DNA from: Catellatospora vulcania
Lineage (GTDB): Bacteria; Actinomycetota; Actinomycetes; Mycobacteriales; Micromonosporaceae
Length of the DNA stretch: 64,000 nucleotides
Direction of reading: 5' to 3'
Assembly (NCBI RefSeq): GCF_009720385.1
Contig: NZ_WARX01000001.1
Coordinates: 620,001-684,000, forward strand
The notes beneath the pieces were generated by a model. That model saw only the letters and a program-made list of their open reading frames with translations, was not told the origin of the DNA and did not search any database. Made by a program: the position numbers and the translations under genes. Below are positions 25,806-34,782 of this stretch, piece after piece. Positions within the stretch are counted from its first letter, which is position 1. Every line of letters starts with the position of its first letter.

Positions 25806-27869
25806 TCAGGGGGTGGCGGGGCGGAGGTGGGACAGGAGGAAGGCGATGATCTCGGCTTCGTAGTGGGCGTGGGCGTAGCGGCCGGCGGGGCCGGTGTGGG
25901 CGCCGGAGCCGAGTTCGGTGCGCAGGTAGAGGGGGCCGTCGGCGGGGCCGGCGGTGGCGCGCAGGCGGGCCACCCACTTGGCGGGCTCGTGGACCATCAC
26001 CCGTGGGTCGTGCAGCGCGCCGGTGGCCAGCAGCGCCGGGCGCGGGCCCTGCGGCAGGTGGTTGTACGGGGAGTACGCCCACATCCAGTCGAACTCGTCG
26101 GGCTTTCGCGGGTCGCCCCACTCGTCCCACTCGTTGACGGTCAGCGGGATGTCCGGGTCCAGCATCGTCGTGATCACGTCCACGAACGGCACCTCCGCGA
26201 CGACCGCGGCCCAGCGCCCGGGGCGTTGCGTGTAGACCGCGCCCTGCAGCAGGCCACCGGCCGACAGACCCCGGGTGGCCAGCCGGGACCCGTCGGCGAT
26301 GCCGTCGGCCAGCCAGTCGGCCACGGCCAGGTGGTCGGTGAAGGTGTTGGCCTTCGCCGCGAGGTGGCCGTCGTGCCACCACCGGCGGCCGTTCTCGCCG
26401 CCGCCGCGCGGGTGGGTCAGCGCGTACACCACGCCGCGGTCCAGCAGGCTGGGCAGCACCGGGTCGAACTCCGGGTCCAGCACGGACTCGTAGGCGCCGT
26501 AGCCGTAGAGCAGGGCGGGGGCGGTGCCGTCGAGCGGGGTGTCCGCGCGCCAGGCCAGCGTCACCGGCACGGCGGTGCCGTCCGGGGCGGTGGCGTGCCG
26601 CCGCGCGGTCCGGTACGCCGCGGCGTCGTAGCCTGGCAGCTCGCGGTGTTTGCGCAGCTCACGTTCGCCGGTGCACAGGTCGACGGAGTGCCAGGACGGC
26701 GGTTCGACCAGGGATTCGACGACGACCGTGACGGTGGTGTCGCCGTACTCCACCGGGGTGGCCAGCCGGACGTGTCCGGCATCGATCTCCGCGTCGATCT
26801 CGACCACGGCCCCGGTCGCCCGGTCCACGGCACGCAGCAGCGGGAAGCCGTCGCGGCGCAGCTCGACCAGCCAGTGCCGGCGCAGCGCGTGGCAGGCGGT
26901 GACCCGCTCGCCCGCACGGGGCGCGAGCAGTTCGGTCCAGTGCTCCGGGCCGGGGGTCTGCACCGGCGCGGACATCACCCGGAACTCGGGCGCGCCGTCG
27001 TCGGTGACGATGACCAGCCGCCCGTCGGCGTGGTCGACGCGGTAGTCGACGCCCTTGCGCCGCGGCGCGACGAGCCGCGGCGCGGCCTCCGGGGCGTCGG
27101 CGGGGATGAGCCGCCACTCGGCGGTGTCCCGGCTGCGCGCCTCGATCATGATCCACCGCAGGTCCCGGGTGGCCTGCACGGTGAGCTCGAACCGGGCGTC
27201 GTCCTCCTGCAAGACCAGCACGTCCGCCTCGGGCGGGGTGCCGAGGACGTGCCGCCAGACCTGGTGGGGGCGGAACAGCTCGTCGTGCACGGTGTAGAAG
27301 AACGTGCCCGAGTCCGCGCTCCACGCGCCGGTGTAGTACGTACGCGGCAGCTCCTCCGAAAGGTCAGTCAACGTCGCCAACTGGAGGAACTTCAATCGAT
27401 AGACCTCGTCGCCGGTGGTATCCACTGAGTACGCCAGGAGCGTGTTGTCGGGGCTCAGCTCCCGCAACCCGATCTCGGCGAACCCGTCGGGACCCGCCAG
27501 CCGGGCCCCGTCGAGCAGCACCCGGTCGGAGTCGCCGTCATGACCAGCTTGTAAGAACTGCTCGTACTCACTTCCCGCAACGGTTCGGGTGTAGTAGAAA
27601 CGTGAACCATGTCTCCAACTGACTGAGCTATCAGTCGGAAGGAGGCGTCGCTCCACCTCGTGAAAGACCTCGGTCTGGAGGCCCTCCAGCCGGTTCGCGG
27701 CGGCATCGTAGTACTCGCGCTCAGCGCGCAGGTAGGCGAGAAACCGCGGGTCGGAGTGGTCGCGCATCCACCCGTAATCGTCGGTCCACCGGCGTCCGTG
27801 CAGCTCGCGCTCGCAGGGCTCGCTCGGGGCGACCGGCGGGACGTCGATGTTGTCGAGATCGTGCGGCAT
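25806..27869 (-). CDS. S9A serine peptidase, oligopeptidase B-like
   Basis: Cytoplasmic peptidase of 687 residues that cleaves short peptides, typically after basic residues. A beta-propeller spans about 70-400. The N-terminal family region is PTDSSVSWRHGSRFYYTRTV. The alpha/beta-hydrolase domain has the nucleophile Ser in GLSAGGLLQG and the catalytic His in GSGAHTGPAGR near the C-terminus. It is divergent from an oligopeptide importer with only 48 bp between starts, which fits a role in digesting imported peptides. Codon use at about 27340-27650 contains unusual AT-ending codons. A palindrome matching one before the CocE gene lies within codons about 78-83. Confidence 0.9.
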   Translation of the reverse strand: MPHDLDNIDVPPVAPSEPCERELHGRRWTDDYGWMRDHSDPRFLAYLRAEREYYDAAANRLEGLQTEVFHEVERRLLPTDSSVSWRHGSRFYYTRTVAGSEYEQFLQAGHDGDSDRVLLDGARLAGPDGFAEIGLRELSPDNTLLAYSVDTTGDEVYRLKFLQLATLTDLSEELPRTYYTGAWSADSGTFFYTVHDELFRPHQVWRHVLGTPPEADVLVLQEDDARFELTVQATRDLRWIMIEARSRDTAEWRLIPADAPEAAPRLVAPRRKGVDYRVDHADGRLVIVTDDGAPEFRVMSAPVQTPGPEHWTELLAPRAGERVTACHALRRHWLVELRRDGFPLLRAVDRATGAVVEIDAEIDAGHVRLATPVEYGDTTVTVVVESLVEPPSWHSVDLCTGERELRKHRELPGYDAAAYRTARRHATAPDGTAVPVTLAWRADTPLDGTAPALLYGYGAYESVLDPEFDPVLPSLLDRGVVYALTHPRGGGENGRRWWHDGHLAAKANTFTDHLAVADWLADGIADGSRLATRGLSAGGLLQGAVYTQRPGRWAAVVAEVPFVDVITTMLDPDIPLTVNEWDEWGDPRKPDEFDWMWAYSPYNHLPQGPRPALLATGALHDPRVMVHEPAKWVARLRATAGPADGPLYLRTELGSGAHTGPAGRYAHAHYEAEIIAFLLSHLRPATP
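27621..27636. promoter_or_regulatory. palindrome within the 5' part of the S9 peptidase gene
   Basis: GACTGA-GCTA-TCAGTC, nearly identical to the site at 47932-47949 (TGACTGAGTCATCAGTCA). It is inside coding sequence (PTDSSVSW), about 280 bp from the divergent binding-protein start, so it may be coincidental. Confidence 0.3.
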
Positions 27870-27917
27870 GAACGGGCACCCTACCCGCCACGCCCCCGGG
27901 CACCAAGGAGAGAACCG

Positions 27918-29798
27918 ATGAGCAGCACCCCTCCTGCTCCAACGTCCTGGTTGACCAATCAGTCAGTGCGCCGGTTGCGCACCGGGGTGGCGCTGGCGGC
28001 CGCGGCCGCGCTGGCCGCACTCGGCGCCCTTGCCTCGCCTGCCGCCGCCGACGGGACGCCCACCCCGGGCTCCTCCGCGGAACGCAGCAAGACCAGCTTC
28101 GTCATCGGCGTGAAGCAGGACATCGACTCGCTCAACCCGTACGTGGGTGTCGTCGCCAGCGCGTTCGAGACCTACCAGCTGATGTACGACTACCTCACCA
28201 CCTCCAGCGCCGGCGACTTCTCCCCGCAGGCGTGGCTGGCCGAGAAGTGGGAGACCTCGGCGGACGGCAAGACCTGGACGTTCCACATCCGCAAGGGCGT
28301 GAAGTGGTCCGACGGCGTCGACCTGACCGCCAAGGACGTGGTCTACACGTTCCAGCGGGCCAAGGACGACGAGACGGCCAACGGCCAGTACAGCAGCTAC
28401 GTCGACGGCATCACGAAGATCAGCGCCACCGACGACCACACCGTCGTGATGGTGACCGAGAACCCCAGCCCGATCATGCTGCGGCTCGCCGTGCCGATCC
28501 TCCCGGAGCACATCTGGTCGAAGATCAGCGACAAGGACGCCGCCACGTTCGCCAACGACAAGAACGTGGTCGGCTCCGGCCCGTTCGAGCTGGCGGAGGC
28601 GAAGAAGGGGCAGTTCTACCGGTTCACGGCCAACAAGCAGCACTTCGCCGGCGCACCGAAGATCGATGAGCTGATCTTCACGGTGTTCGCCGACGACTCG
28701 GCGCTGTCCCAGGCGCTGAAGCAGGGCGAGATCGACATGGCCCAGGACCTGCCCGCGGCCATCGCCGACACGCTGGTGAACACCCCTGGCATCACCGTCA
28801 ACGACGCCAAGTACTACGGCTTCAACGAGATCGGCTACAACCTCGGCGCCGAGACCACCGACGGCAAGGCGATCGGCGACGGCCACCCGGCGCTCAAGGA
28901 CAAGCAGGTCCGGCTCGCCATCGACCACGCCATCGACCGCAAGACGCTGGTGTCGAAGGTGCTCAGCGGCCACGGCACCACCGCCACCGGGGTCATCCCG
29001 CCGATCTACGCCGACATGCACTGGAACCCGGGCTCGGCCGAGCGCGCGTTCGACCTGGCCAAGGCGAACTCGATCCTGGACGCGGCGGGCTACGCCAAGG
29101 GGGCCGACGGCATCCGGGCCAAGGACGGCAAGGCGCTGAAGTTCCGCCTGTTCGGCCGGGACAGCTCCGAGTACTCCAAGCAGAGCACCGAGTACGTGCG
29201 CTCCTGGCTCAAGGAGATCGGCATCGACGCGGTCGTGTCGATCATGAGTGAGGACAACCTGACCGCGGTGCTCGGCAAGGGCGAGTTCGACCTGTTCGAG
29301 TGGGGCTGGGTCGTCGAGCCCGACCCCGACTTCCAGCTCTCCGTGATGACCTGCGACCAGCGGTCGTACGAAGAGGACGGCGAGATCGCCGCGGGCTGGT
29401 CGGACAGCTTCTACTGCAACGAGGCGTTCGACAAGCTGTACGCCCAGCAGCAGGCGATGATCGACGCCAAGGCCCGCGCCGAGGTCGTCAAGCAGGCGCA
29501 GCAGATCCTGTACGACGACGTCGCCTACTCGCTGACCTACTACTACAACCAGACCGAGGCGTACCGGTCGGACCGGTTCACCGGCTTCGTGCCGCAGCCG
29601 TCCAACGGCGGCATCCTCGCCTTCCAGTACGGCACGCACAGCTACCGCAACATCGCTCCGGTCGCCGAGAAGGCGGCCGACGAAGGCTCCGGCTCGGGCG
29701 TCGTGCTCTACGTCGTCGGCGGCGTGGTGCTGCTGGTGGTCGTGGCCGGAGTGGTGCTGGTGCTGGTCCGGCGCAAGAGCGCGGACGACCGGGAATGA
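27918..29798 (+). CDS. oligopeptide ABC transporter substrate-binding protein with C-terminal membrane anchor
   Basis: Extracellular binding protein of the SBP_bac_5 family, 626 residues. The ATG at 27918 has AAGGAGAG upstream; longer in-frame extensions are not needed. A signal segment at about 20-50 (VALAAAAALAALGALASPAAA) has no lipobox Cys. The ligand-binding domain spans about 60-580 (IDSLNPYVGV, DGKTWTFHIRKGVKWSDG). The end carries a membrane helix VVLYVVGGVVLLVVVAGVVL followed by RRK, so the protein is held by a C-terminal anchor and not by lipid. First gene of the importer operon. Confidence 0.93.
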   Translation: MSSTPPAPTSWLTNQSVRRLRTGVALAAAAALAALGALASPAAADGTPTPGSSAERSKTSFVIGVKQDIDSLNPYVGVVASAFETYQLMYDYLTTSSAGDFSPQAWLAEKWETSADGKTWTFHIRKGVKWSDGVDLTAKDVVYTFQRAKDDETANGQYSSYVDGITKISATDDHTVVMVTENPSPIMLRLAVPILPEHIWSKISDKDAATFANDKNVVGSGPFELAEAKKGQFYRFTANKQHFAGAPKIDELIFTVFADDSALSQALKQGEIDMAQDLPAAIADTLVNTPGITVNDAKYYGFNEIGYNLGAETTDGKAIGDGHPALKDKQVRLAIDHAIDRKTLVSKVLSGHGTTATGVIPPIYADMHWNPGSAERAFDLAKANSILDAAGYAKGADGIRAKDGKALKFRLFGRDSSEYSKQSTEYVRSWLKEIGIDAVVSIMSEDNLTAVLGKGEFDLFEWGWVVEPDPDFQLSVMTCDQRSYEEDGEIAAGWSDSFYCNEAFDKLYAQQQAMIDAKARAEVVKQAQQILYDDVAYSLTYYYNQTEAYRSDRFTGFVPQPSNGGILAFQYGTHSYRNIAPVAEKAADEGSGSGVVLYVVGGVVLLVVVAGVVLVLVRRKSADDRE

Positions 29799-30808
29799 CC
29801 GGCCCGTCCAGCGGGGCCGGCGCGGTGACGCGCCGGCCCTCCCGGCTCCCCTCCCCGCTGTTCGTGCTGCGCAAGTGCGGCGCGGCGCTGCTGATGCTGG
29901 CCTTCGTCGTGGTGGTCAACTTCTTCCTGTTCCGGGTGCTGCCGGGCGACCCGGCCAAGGTGTTCGCCCCGCGCGGGCGCAACGCCGACCCGGAGGCGCT
30001 GCGCGAACTCCGCGAACGGCTCGGCCTCAACGACCACTGGACGGTCGCCTTCGGCAAGTACGTCAAGAGCGTGCTCAGCGGCGACCTCGGCGTCTCGTTC
30101 AGCCAGCACGCCAAGGTCACTGACGTGATCATGGACCGGCTCTGGCCGACCGTGCTGCTGTCCGGCACGGCGCTGGTCATCGCCGCGGTGCTCGGGGTGT
30201 GGCTGGGCGCGCGGGCCGGCTGGCGGCGGGGCAGCCGCTTCGACAAGCTCAGCTCGAACGCCGCGGTCACCTTCTACTCGATGCCCGAGTGGCTGCTCGG
30301 CCTGGTGCTGCTGGTCTTCCTCAACCGGTACGGCATCTTCCCGACCCGGGGCATGAACGACCCCCGCTCGACCCTGCCCGCCTGGCTGGACGTGCTCTGG
30401 CACATGGTGCTGCCGGTGACCGTGCTCGCCGTCGTCTACGTCGCCGAGTACTCGCTGATCATGCGGTCGTCGATTCTGGACGAGCGGCGGGCCGACTACC
30501 TCACCACCGCGCGGGCCAAGGGGCTGCGCGACGACCTGGTCATGCGCCGCCACGCGATGCCCAACGCGCTGCTGCCGTCGATGACGCTGTTCTTCCTGAG
30601 TATGGGCTTCGTGGTGGCGGGCGCGATCACGGTGGAGACGGTGTTCTCCTGGCCGGGCCTGGGCCGGCTCACCTACGACGCGCTGCGCGGTCCGGACATC
30701 CCGCTGCTGCAGGGCCTGTTCCTGGTCTTCTCGGCAGGAGTGATCATCATGAACCTCGTCGCCGACCTGCTGATGCCGGTGCTCGACCCCCGGGTGCGTG
30801 CCGCATGA
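29795..30808 (+). CDS. oligopeptide ABC transporter permease, DppB-like
   Basis: Permease of 337 residues. The first helix follows the basic N-terminus (LMLAFVVVVNFFLFRVLPGDP). The family stretch ARAKGLRDDLVMRRHAMPNA is the ATPase-docking loop. The ATG overlaps the binding-protein stop (ATGA). The reading frame is open far into the preceding gene, which is not coding here. Confidence 0.94.
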   Translation: MTGPSSGAGAVTRRPSRLPSPLFVLRKCGAALLMLAFVVVVNFFLFRVLPGDPAKVFAPRGRNADPEALRELRERLGLNDHWTVAFGKYVKSVLSGDLGVSFSQHAKVTDVIMDRLWPTVLLSGTALVIAAVLGVWLGARAGWRRGSRFDKLSSNAAVTFYSMPEWLLGLVLLVFLNRYGIFPTRGMNDPRSTLPAWLDVLWHMVLPVTVLAVVYVAEYSLIMRSSILDERRADYLTTARAKGLRDDLVMRRHAMPNALLPSMTLFFLSMGFVVAGAITVETVFSWPGLGRLTYDALRGPDIPLLQGLFLVFSAGVIIMNLVADLLMPVLDPRVRAA

Positions 30809-31695
30809 GCGCGCTCGCGGCGGCCGCCCCGCGCCGGCGGGCGAGCGCGTGGCGGGCCTTCCTGCGCGACCGGGAGGGTATGTCCGGCCTGATCGTGCTG
30901 ACCCTGTTCGGCCTGGTGGCGATCTTCGCGTCGCTGCTGGCCGACCCCGCCGGGCTGGAGGTCACCAAGGCCGACGGCCCGCTCGCGGCCGCGCCGTCGT
31001 GGGAGTACCCGCTCGGCACCGACCACGCGGGCCGCTCGGTGCTGACCATGGTCATCCACGGCAGCCAGGTGACCCTGCTGGTCGGCCTGGCCGCCACGGT
31101 CATCTCGATGCTGCTGGGCACCCTGATCGGCATCACGTCCGGGCACTTCAGCGGCCTGTTCGGCGGCGCGCTGAACAGATTCACCGAGTGGTTCCTGGTC
31201 ATCCCGTACCTGCCGCTGGCCATCGTGCTGGCGACGGTGTTCCCCGCGGACGTGCCCAAACTGATCGCGGTGATCATCGTGATCGGCGTGACGTCGTGGT
31301 CGGGCACGGCGCGGCTGGTCCGGGCGCAGACGATGGCCATCGAGGCCCGCCCCTACCTGGAACGGGCCAAGGCGCTCGGCGGCGGGCACTGGCACCAGAT
31401 GACCCGGCACGTGCTGCCCAACGTCATGCCGCTGGTGCTGGCCAACACCACGCTGACCGTGTCCATCGCCATCATCGCCGAGACCACGCTGTCGTTCCTC
31501 GGCCTGGGCGACCCGCTGCGGGTCTCCTGGGGACGGGTGCTCGACGAGGCGTACGCCCTCGGCGCGATCGATCGCGGCGCCTGGTGGTGGGTGCTCGGCC
31601 CCGGCGTCGCCGTGGTGCTGGTGGTCCGCGCCTTCAACATGTGCGGCCGGGCGCTGGAACGCATCCTCGACCCGCGGCTGGAGGGCAGGTCATGA
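30805..31695 (+). CDS. oligopeptide ABC transporter permease, DppC-like
   Basis: Permease of 296 residues. The N-terminal OppC_N-type helix is LIVLTLFGLVAIFASLLAD, followed by the GTDHAGRSVLTMVIHG motif typical of DppC. The docking loop is ERAKALGGGHWHQMTRHVLPN. Coupled to the upstream permease by ATGA and to the ATPase gene by ATGA. Confidence 0.94.
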   Translation: MSALAAAAPRRRASAWRAFLRDREGMSGLIVLTLFGLVAIFASLLADPAGLEVTKADGPLAAAPSWEYPLGTDHAGRSVLTMVIHGSQVTLLVGLAATVISMLLGTLIGITSGHFSGLFGGALNRFTEWFLVIPYLPLAIVLATVFPADVPKLIAVIIVIGVTSWSGTARLVRAQTMAIEARPYLERAKALGGGHWHQMTRHVLPNVMPLVLANTTLTVSIAIIAETTLSFLGLGDPLRVSWGRVLDEAYALGAIDRGAWWWVLGPGVAVVLVVRAFNMCGRALERILDPRLEGRS

Positions 31696-32747
31696 ACGGC
31701 GAGCAGCGAGACCCGCAAGCGGGAACGGTCGACGGCCCCGGTGCGGCACGGGTTCCGCGCCCGCGGACCGCGGGCGGCACCGGCCTGCTGCAGATCAGAG
31801 ACCTGCGGGTGTCCTACCGGGACCGGGGCGTGCCGCTTCCTGCCGTGCGCGGGGTGGACCTCACGCTCGCGGCGGGGGAGACGCTCGGGCTGGCCGGGGA
31901 GTCCGGCTGCGGCAAGTCGACGCTGGCGGGCGCGCTGCTGCGGCTGCTGCCCGGCAACGCCGAGGTGTCCGGCGAGATCCTGCTCAACGGCAGCGACGTG
32001 CTGAAGATGAGCTGGGGACGGCTGCGTGCGGTGCGCTGGAACGAGGCGTCGATCGTGTTCCAGGGGGCGATGCACGCGCTCAACCCGGTGCGCAGCATCG
32101 GCCGCCAGATCGCCGAGGCGATCGTGCTGCACGCCCCGAAGTCGTCCGCGGCCACCGCCCGCAAGCAGGTCGGCGAGCTGCTGGAGCAGGTGGGCGTGCC
32201 GGCGTGGCGGGCCGAGTCCTACCCGCACGAGCTGTCCGGCGGGCAGAAGCAGCGCGTCATGATCGCGATGGCGCTGGCCTGCTCACCACAGCTGATCATC
32301 GCGGACGAGCCGACCACCGCGCTCGACGTGATGGTGCAGGCCCAGGTGCTGACGCTGCTCAAGCAACTGGTCCAGGAGCGGGGCGTCGGCCTGATCCTGA
32401 TCAGCCACGACCTGTCGGTCCTCGCGTCGACCTGTGACCGCGTCGCCGTGATGTACGCGGGCCGGATCGTCGAGCAGGGGCCGGGGCACCGGCTGTTCGC
32501 CGACGCCGCCCACCCGTACGCCCAGGCGCTGGCCGCGGCGTTCCCGGTGATCGGCGACATGGCGTCCCGCCGCGCCCCGCGCGGCCTGCCCGGCGACCCG
32601 CCGGACCCGCGCGAGCTGGGCGGCGGCTGCGCCTTCGCGCCCCGCTGCCCGGTCGCCGTGGCGGAGTGCGTCGAGTACGACATCCGGCTGCGCACGGTCG
32701 ACACCGAGCGCAGCGCCGCCTGTGTGCACGTGGGGGTCCCGGCATGA
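31692..32747 (+). CDS. oligopeptide ABC transporter ATP-binding protein, DppD-like
   Basis: ATPase of 351 residues. Walker A GESGCGKST, signature LSGGQKQRV, Walker B LIIADEPTTALD, switch His in LISHDLS. The C-terminal oligopeptide-type extension has the Cys cluster GGCAFAPRCPVAVAEC, which in this family can bind an iron-sulfur cluster. A 30-residue Pro/Arg/Gly-rich N-terminus precedes the domain. The stop overlaps the ATG of a 12-codon mini-ORF and not the ATG of the next ATPase. Confidence 0.94.
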   Translation: MNGEQRDPQAGTVDGPGAARVPRPRTAGGTGLLQIRDLRVSYRDRGVPLPAVRGVDLTLAAGETLGLAGESGCGKSTLAGALLRLLPGNAEVSGEILLNGSDVLKMSWGRLRAVRWNEASIVFQGAMHALNPVRSIGRQIAEAIVLHAPKSSAATARKQVGELLEQVGVPAWRAESYPHELSGGQKQRVMIAMALACSPQLIIADEPTTALDVMVQAQVLTLLKQLVQERGVGLILISHDLSVLASTCDRVAVMYAGRIVEQGPGHRLFADAAHPYAQALAAAFPVIGDMASRRAPRGLPGDPPDPRELGGGCAFAPRCPVAVAECVEYDIRLRTVDTERSAACVHVGVPA

Positions 32748-32782
32748 GCGAGCTTGGCGAGCGAAGCGAGGAGCAGGCATGA
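32744..32782 (+). other. micro-element: 12-codon mini-ORF bridging two coupled genes
   Basis: Reads MSELGERSEEQA then stop. Its ATG overlaps the DppD-like stop (ATGA at 32744) and its TGA overlaps the DppF-like start (ATGA at 32779). It contains GAGGAGC, a ribosome site for the next gene. GGCATGAG occurs at both ends, as if a 35-bp unit had been inserted into an original ATGA overlap. The inner repeats GCGAGCTTGGCGAGCG and GAAGCGAG give it a stem-forming, repetitive character. Whether the peptide is made is unknown. Confidence 0.6.
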
Positions 32783-33822
32783 GTGTCTCGCTGCATCCGG
32801 TGCTGGAGGCGCGGAACCTGCACGTCGGGTTCGGCGGGCGCGGCAAGGGCGTGCCGCCGGTGCGTGCGGTCGACGGGGTCGAGCTGTCCGTCGACCGGGG
32901 GCAGATCGTCGCGCTGGCCGGGGAGTCGGGCAGCGGCAAGACGACGCTGGCCCGCACCCTGCTGGGCCTGCAGCGGCCGAACGAGGGCCAGGTGCTGCAC
33001 CACGGCAGGCCGCTGGACTACAGCAGCCGCGGTCTCAAGGCGCTGCGGCGCAAGGTCCAGCTGGTGCTGCAGGACCCGACCGGCGCGCTCAACCCGCGCC
33101 GCACCGTGTACGAGGCCGTGGCCGAAGGGCTGCGTATCCACAAAGTGCCCGGCAACGAGCGGGAGCTGGTCGCCAAGGCGCTGTCGCAGGCCGGGCTGCG
33201 GCCGGCCGAGCGCTTCTTCCAGCGGTATCCGCACGAGCTGTCCGGCGGCCAGCGCCAGCGCGTCGTCATCGCGGGTGCGCTGGTGCTGGAACCCGAGCTG
33301 ATCATCGCCGACGAGCCGGTGGCCTCCCTGGACGCCTCGGTGCGCGGCGAGATCCTCGCGCTGCTGCTGTCGCTGCGCGACGAGCTTGGCCTGTCCGTGC
33401 TGGTCGTCACGCACGACCTCGGGCTGGCCTGGAACATCGCCGACCGGCTCGCGGTGATGTACCTCGGCCGCATCGTCGAGGTCGGCCGGACCGAGCAGGT
33501 GCTCGCCGCTCCGAAGCACCCGTACACCGCGGCGCTGGTGTCGGTGCTGCCGGAGGCCACCGGCCGTACCCCCGTGATCCTGTCCGGCGAGTCGCCGGAC
33601 CCGTCGCGGATCCCGGCCGGCTGCCGCTTCCACCCGCGCTGCCCGGCGCTGGCCAGTGGTCTCGCGCAGCGGGCCGGCATCGCCGACCGGTGCGTCGGCG
33701 AGACGCTGCCGGTGCTGCCGCTGCACGGCCCGCACGCCGCCGCCTGCCTGCTGTCAGGCCACATCGGCGACGGCATCGCCGGTGCGGCCGGCGGCTCGCC
33801 GACCGGTCTGCTGTCGGCCTGA
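32779..33822 (+). CDS. oligopeptide ABC transporter ATP-binding protein, DppF-like
   Basis: Second ATPase of the heterodimer, 347 residues from the ATG at 32779 (GAGGAGC upstream). Walker A GESGSGKTT, signature LSGGQRQRV, Walker B LIIADEPVASLD, switch His in VVTHDLG. The C-terminal motif has Cys residues in AGCRFHPRCPAL. It ends the five-gene operon; hairpin C2 follows 35 bp after the stop. Unlike the other three junctions in the operon it is not directly overlapped with the gene before it. Confidence 0.94.
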   Translation: MSVSLHPVLEARNLHVGFGGRGKGVPPVRAVDGVELSVDRGQIVALAGESGSGKTTLARTLLGLQRPNEGQVLHHGRPLDYSSRGLKALRRKVQLVLQDPTGALNPRRTVYEAVAEGLRIHKVPGNERELVAKALSQAGLRPAERFFQRYPHELSGGQRQRVVIAGALVLEPELIIADEPVASLDASVRGEILALLLSLRDELGLSVLVVTHDLGLAWNIADRLAVMYLGRIVEVGRTEQVLAAPKHPYTAALVSVLPEATGRTPVILSGESPDPSRIPAGCRFHPRCPALASGLAQRAGIADRCVGETLPVLPLHGPHAAACLLSGHIGDGIAGAAGGSPTGLLSA

Positions 33823-33857
33823 CCAGCGGTCCCGCTGGGCTACCGCATGGTGCGGGA

Positions 33858-33932
33858 CGGTGATGATCGCTGTTTCGTGTCGAAAAGTGTGGTGGCACCT
33901 CACTTCTGTGCACGAAACAGCGATCATCACCG
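33858..33932. repeat. dispersed palindrome family C, copy 2
   Basis: 22-bp arms CGGTGATGATCGCTGTTTCG... and ...CGAAACAGCGATCATCACCG around a 31-nt centre that itself has weak symmetry (AAGTG / CACTT). It shares GATCGCYGTTTCGTG with copy 1 at 21076. Located at the end of the peptide importer operon; a probable terminator. Confidence 0.85.
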
Positions 33933-34032
33933 TCGGCGTACGGGAGGCGAGGCTGCCGCCGGATAACCGGGAGACGCTGCCGGGGTGGTGCCATAGGGTC
34001 GGGTTTCGGCGCGGTGCGGTCGGGGGGCGCAG

Positions 34033-34521
34033 ATGGGCGGTCATCAGGTTCGGGCGGCGGTGGTAGCTGAGTTGCCGCTGCTGGTGGCGGTGGAGCTGGC
34101 CGCAGACCGGGTGTTCGACGGCACCGGCATGGGTCCGCTGCCGCCGCCGGGCAGTGTCGAGGAGCTGGCCGCCGCGGAGTGCGTGCTCGTCGTCGGGGAT
34201 CCGCCGGTGGGGTTCGCCCGGCTGGGCCGCGTCGACGGGCAGGCGCATCTGGAGCAGCTGTCGGTCCATCCCGATCACGGCGGCCGGGGTGTCGGCACCG
34301 CGCTGCTGGCAGCAGCCTGCGACTGGGCGGCGCGGTCGGGCTACCGGGCCGTCACACTGACCACGTTCGCCGACATCGCCTGGAACGGCCCGTTCTATGC
34401 GGGTCGGGGCTTCACTCCGGTCACCGATCTCAGCCCCGGCCTGCGCGCGATCCGCCACCACGAGGCGGCGATCGGCTTGGACGATCTCGGCCCCCGGATC
34501 GTCATGCGCAGGATGCTGTGA
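34033..34521 (+). CDS. GNAT-family N-acetyltransferase
   Basis: Single-domain acetyltransferase of 162 residues. The acetyl-CoA motif A is LEQLSVHPDHGGRGVGTALLAAA (about 72-95), followed by the C-terminal FYAGRGFTPV. The N-terminal third is variable, so the acceptor cannot be named. The stop overlaps the GTG of the following HAD remnant. Confidence 0.88.
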   Translation: MGGHQVRAAVVAELPLLVAVELAADRVFDGTGMGPLPPPGSVEELAAAECVLVVGDPPVGFARLGRVDGQAHLEQLSVHPDHGGRGVGTALLAAACDWAARSGYRAVTLTTFADIAWNGPFYAGRGFTPVTDLSPGLRAIRHHEAAIGLDDLGPRIVMRRML

Positions 34522-34749
34522 AGCCCCTGGCGCTCATCGACGTCGACGGCGTGCTCAACCCGCACGGCACGGCTGCCTGCCCGCCCGGCTACACCGAGTA
34601 CGAGCTGTTCCCCGGCGAGCTGGTGCGGGTGTGCCGTGCGCACGGCCCGCTGCTGCTGCGGCTGGCCGCGACGCACACCCTGGTCTGGGCCGCGTACTGG
34701 GAGCACGAAGCGAACCGGCGGCCACCTCGCCCAGGCGCTGGAGCCGTGA
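34518..34749 (+). pseudogene. truncated HAD-type hydrolase with probable internal deletion
   Basis: The GTG overlaps the GNAT stop and opens MKPLALIDVDGVLNPHG, the motif I of a small HAD family whose full length is about 160 residues, continuing YELFPGELVRVCRAHG and LVWAAYWEHEANR. After about residue 65 similarity ends in a Pro/Arg-rich shadow-like stretch that stays open to 34856. In the +1 frame the next bases read GHLAQALEP and stop at 34749, which looks like a preserved C-terminal end. An internal deletion of some 80-90 codons with frame change explains both parts. Motifs II and III are missing, so it should be inactive. Confidence 0.6.
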
Positions 34750-34782
34750 ACCCGCCGACGGGGCGGCGGGCCCGCAAAGCGC

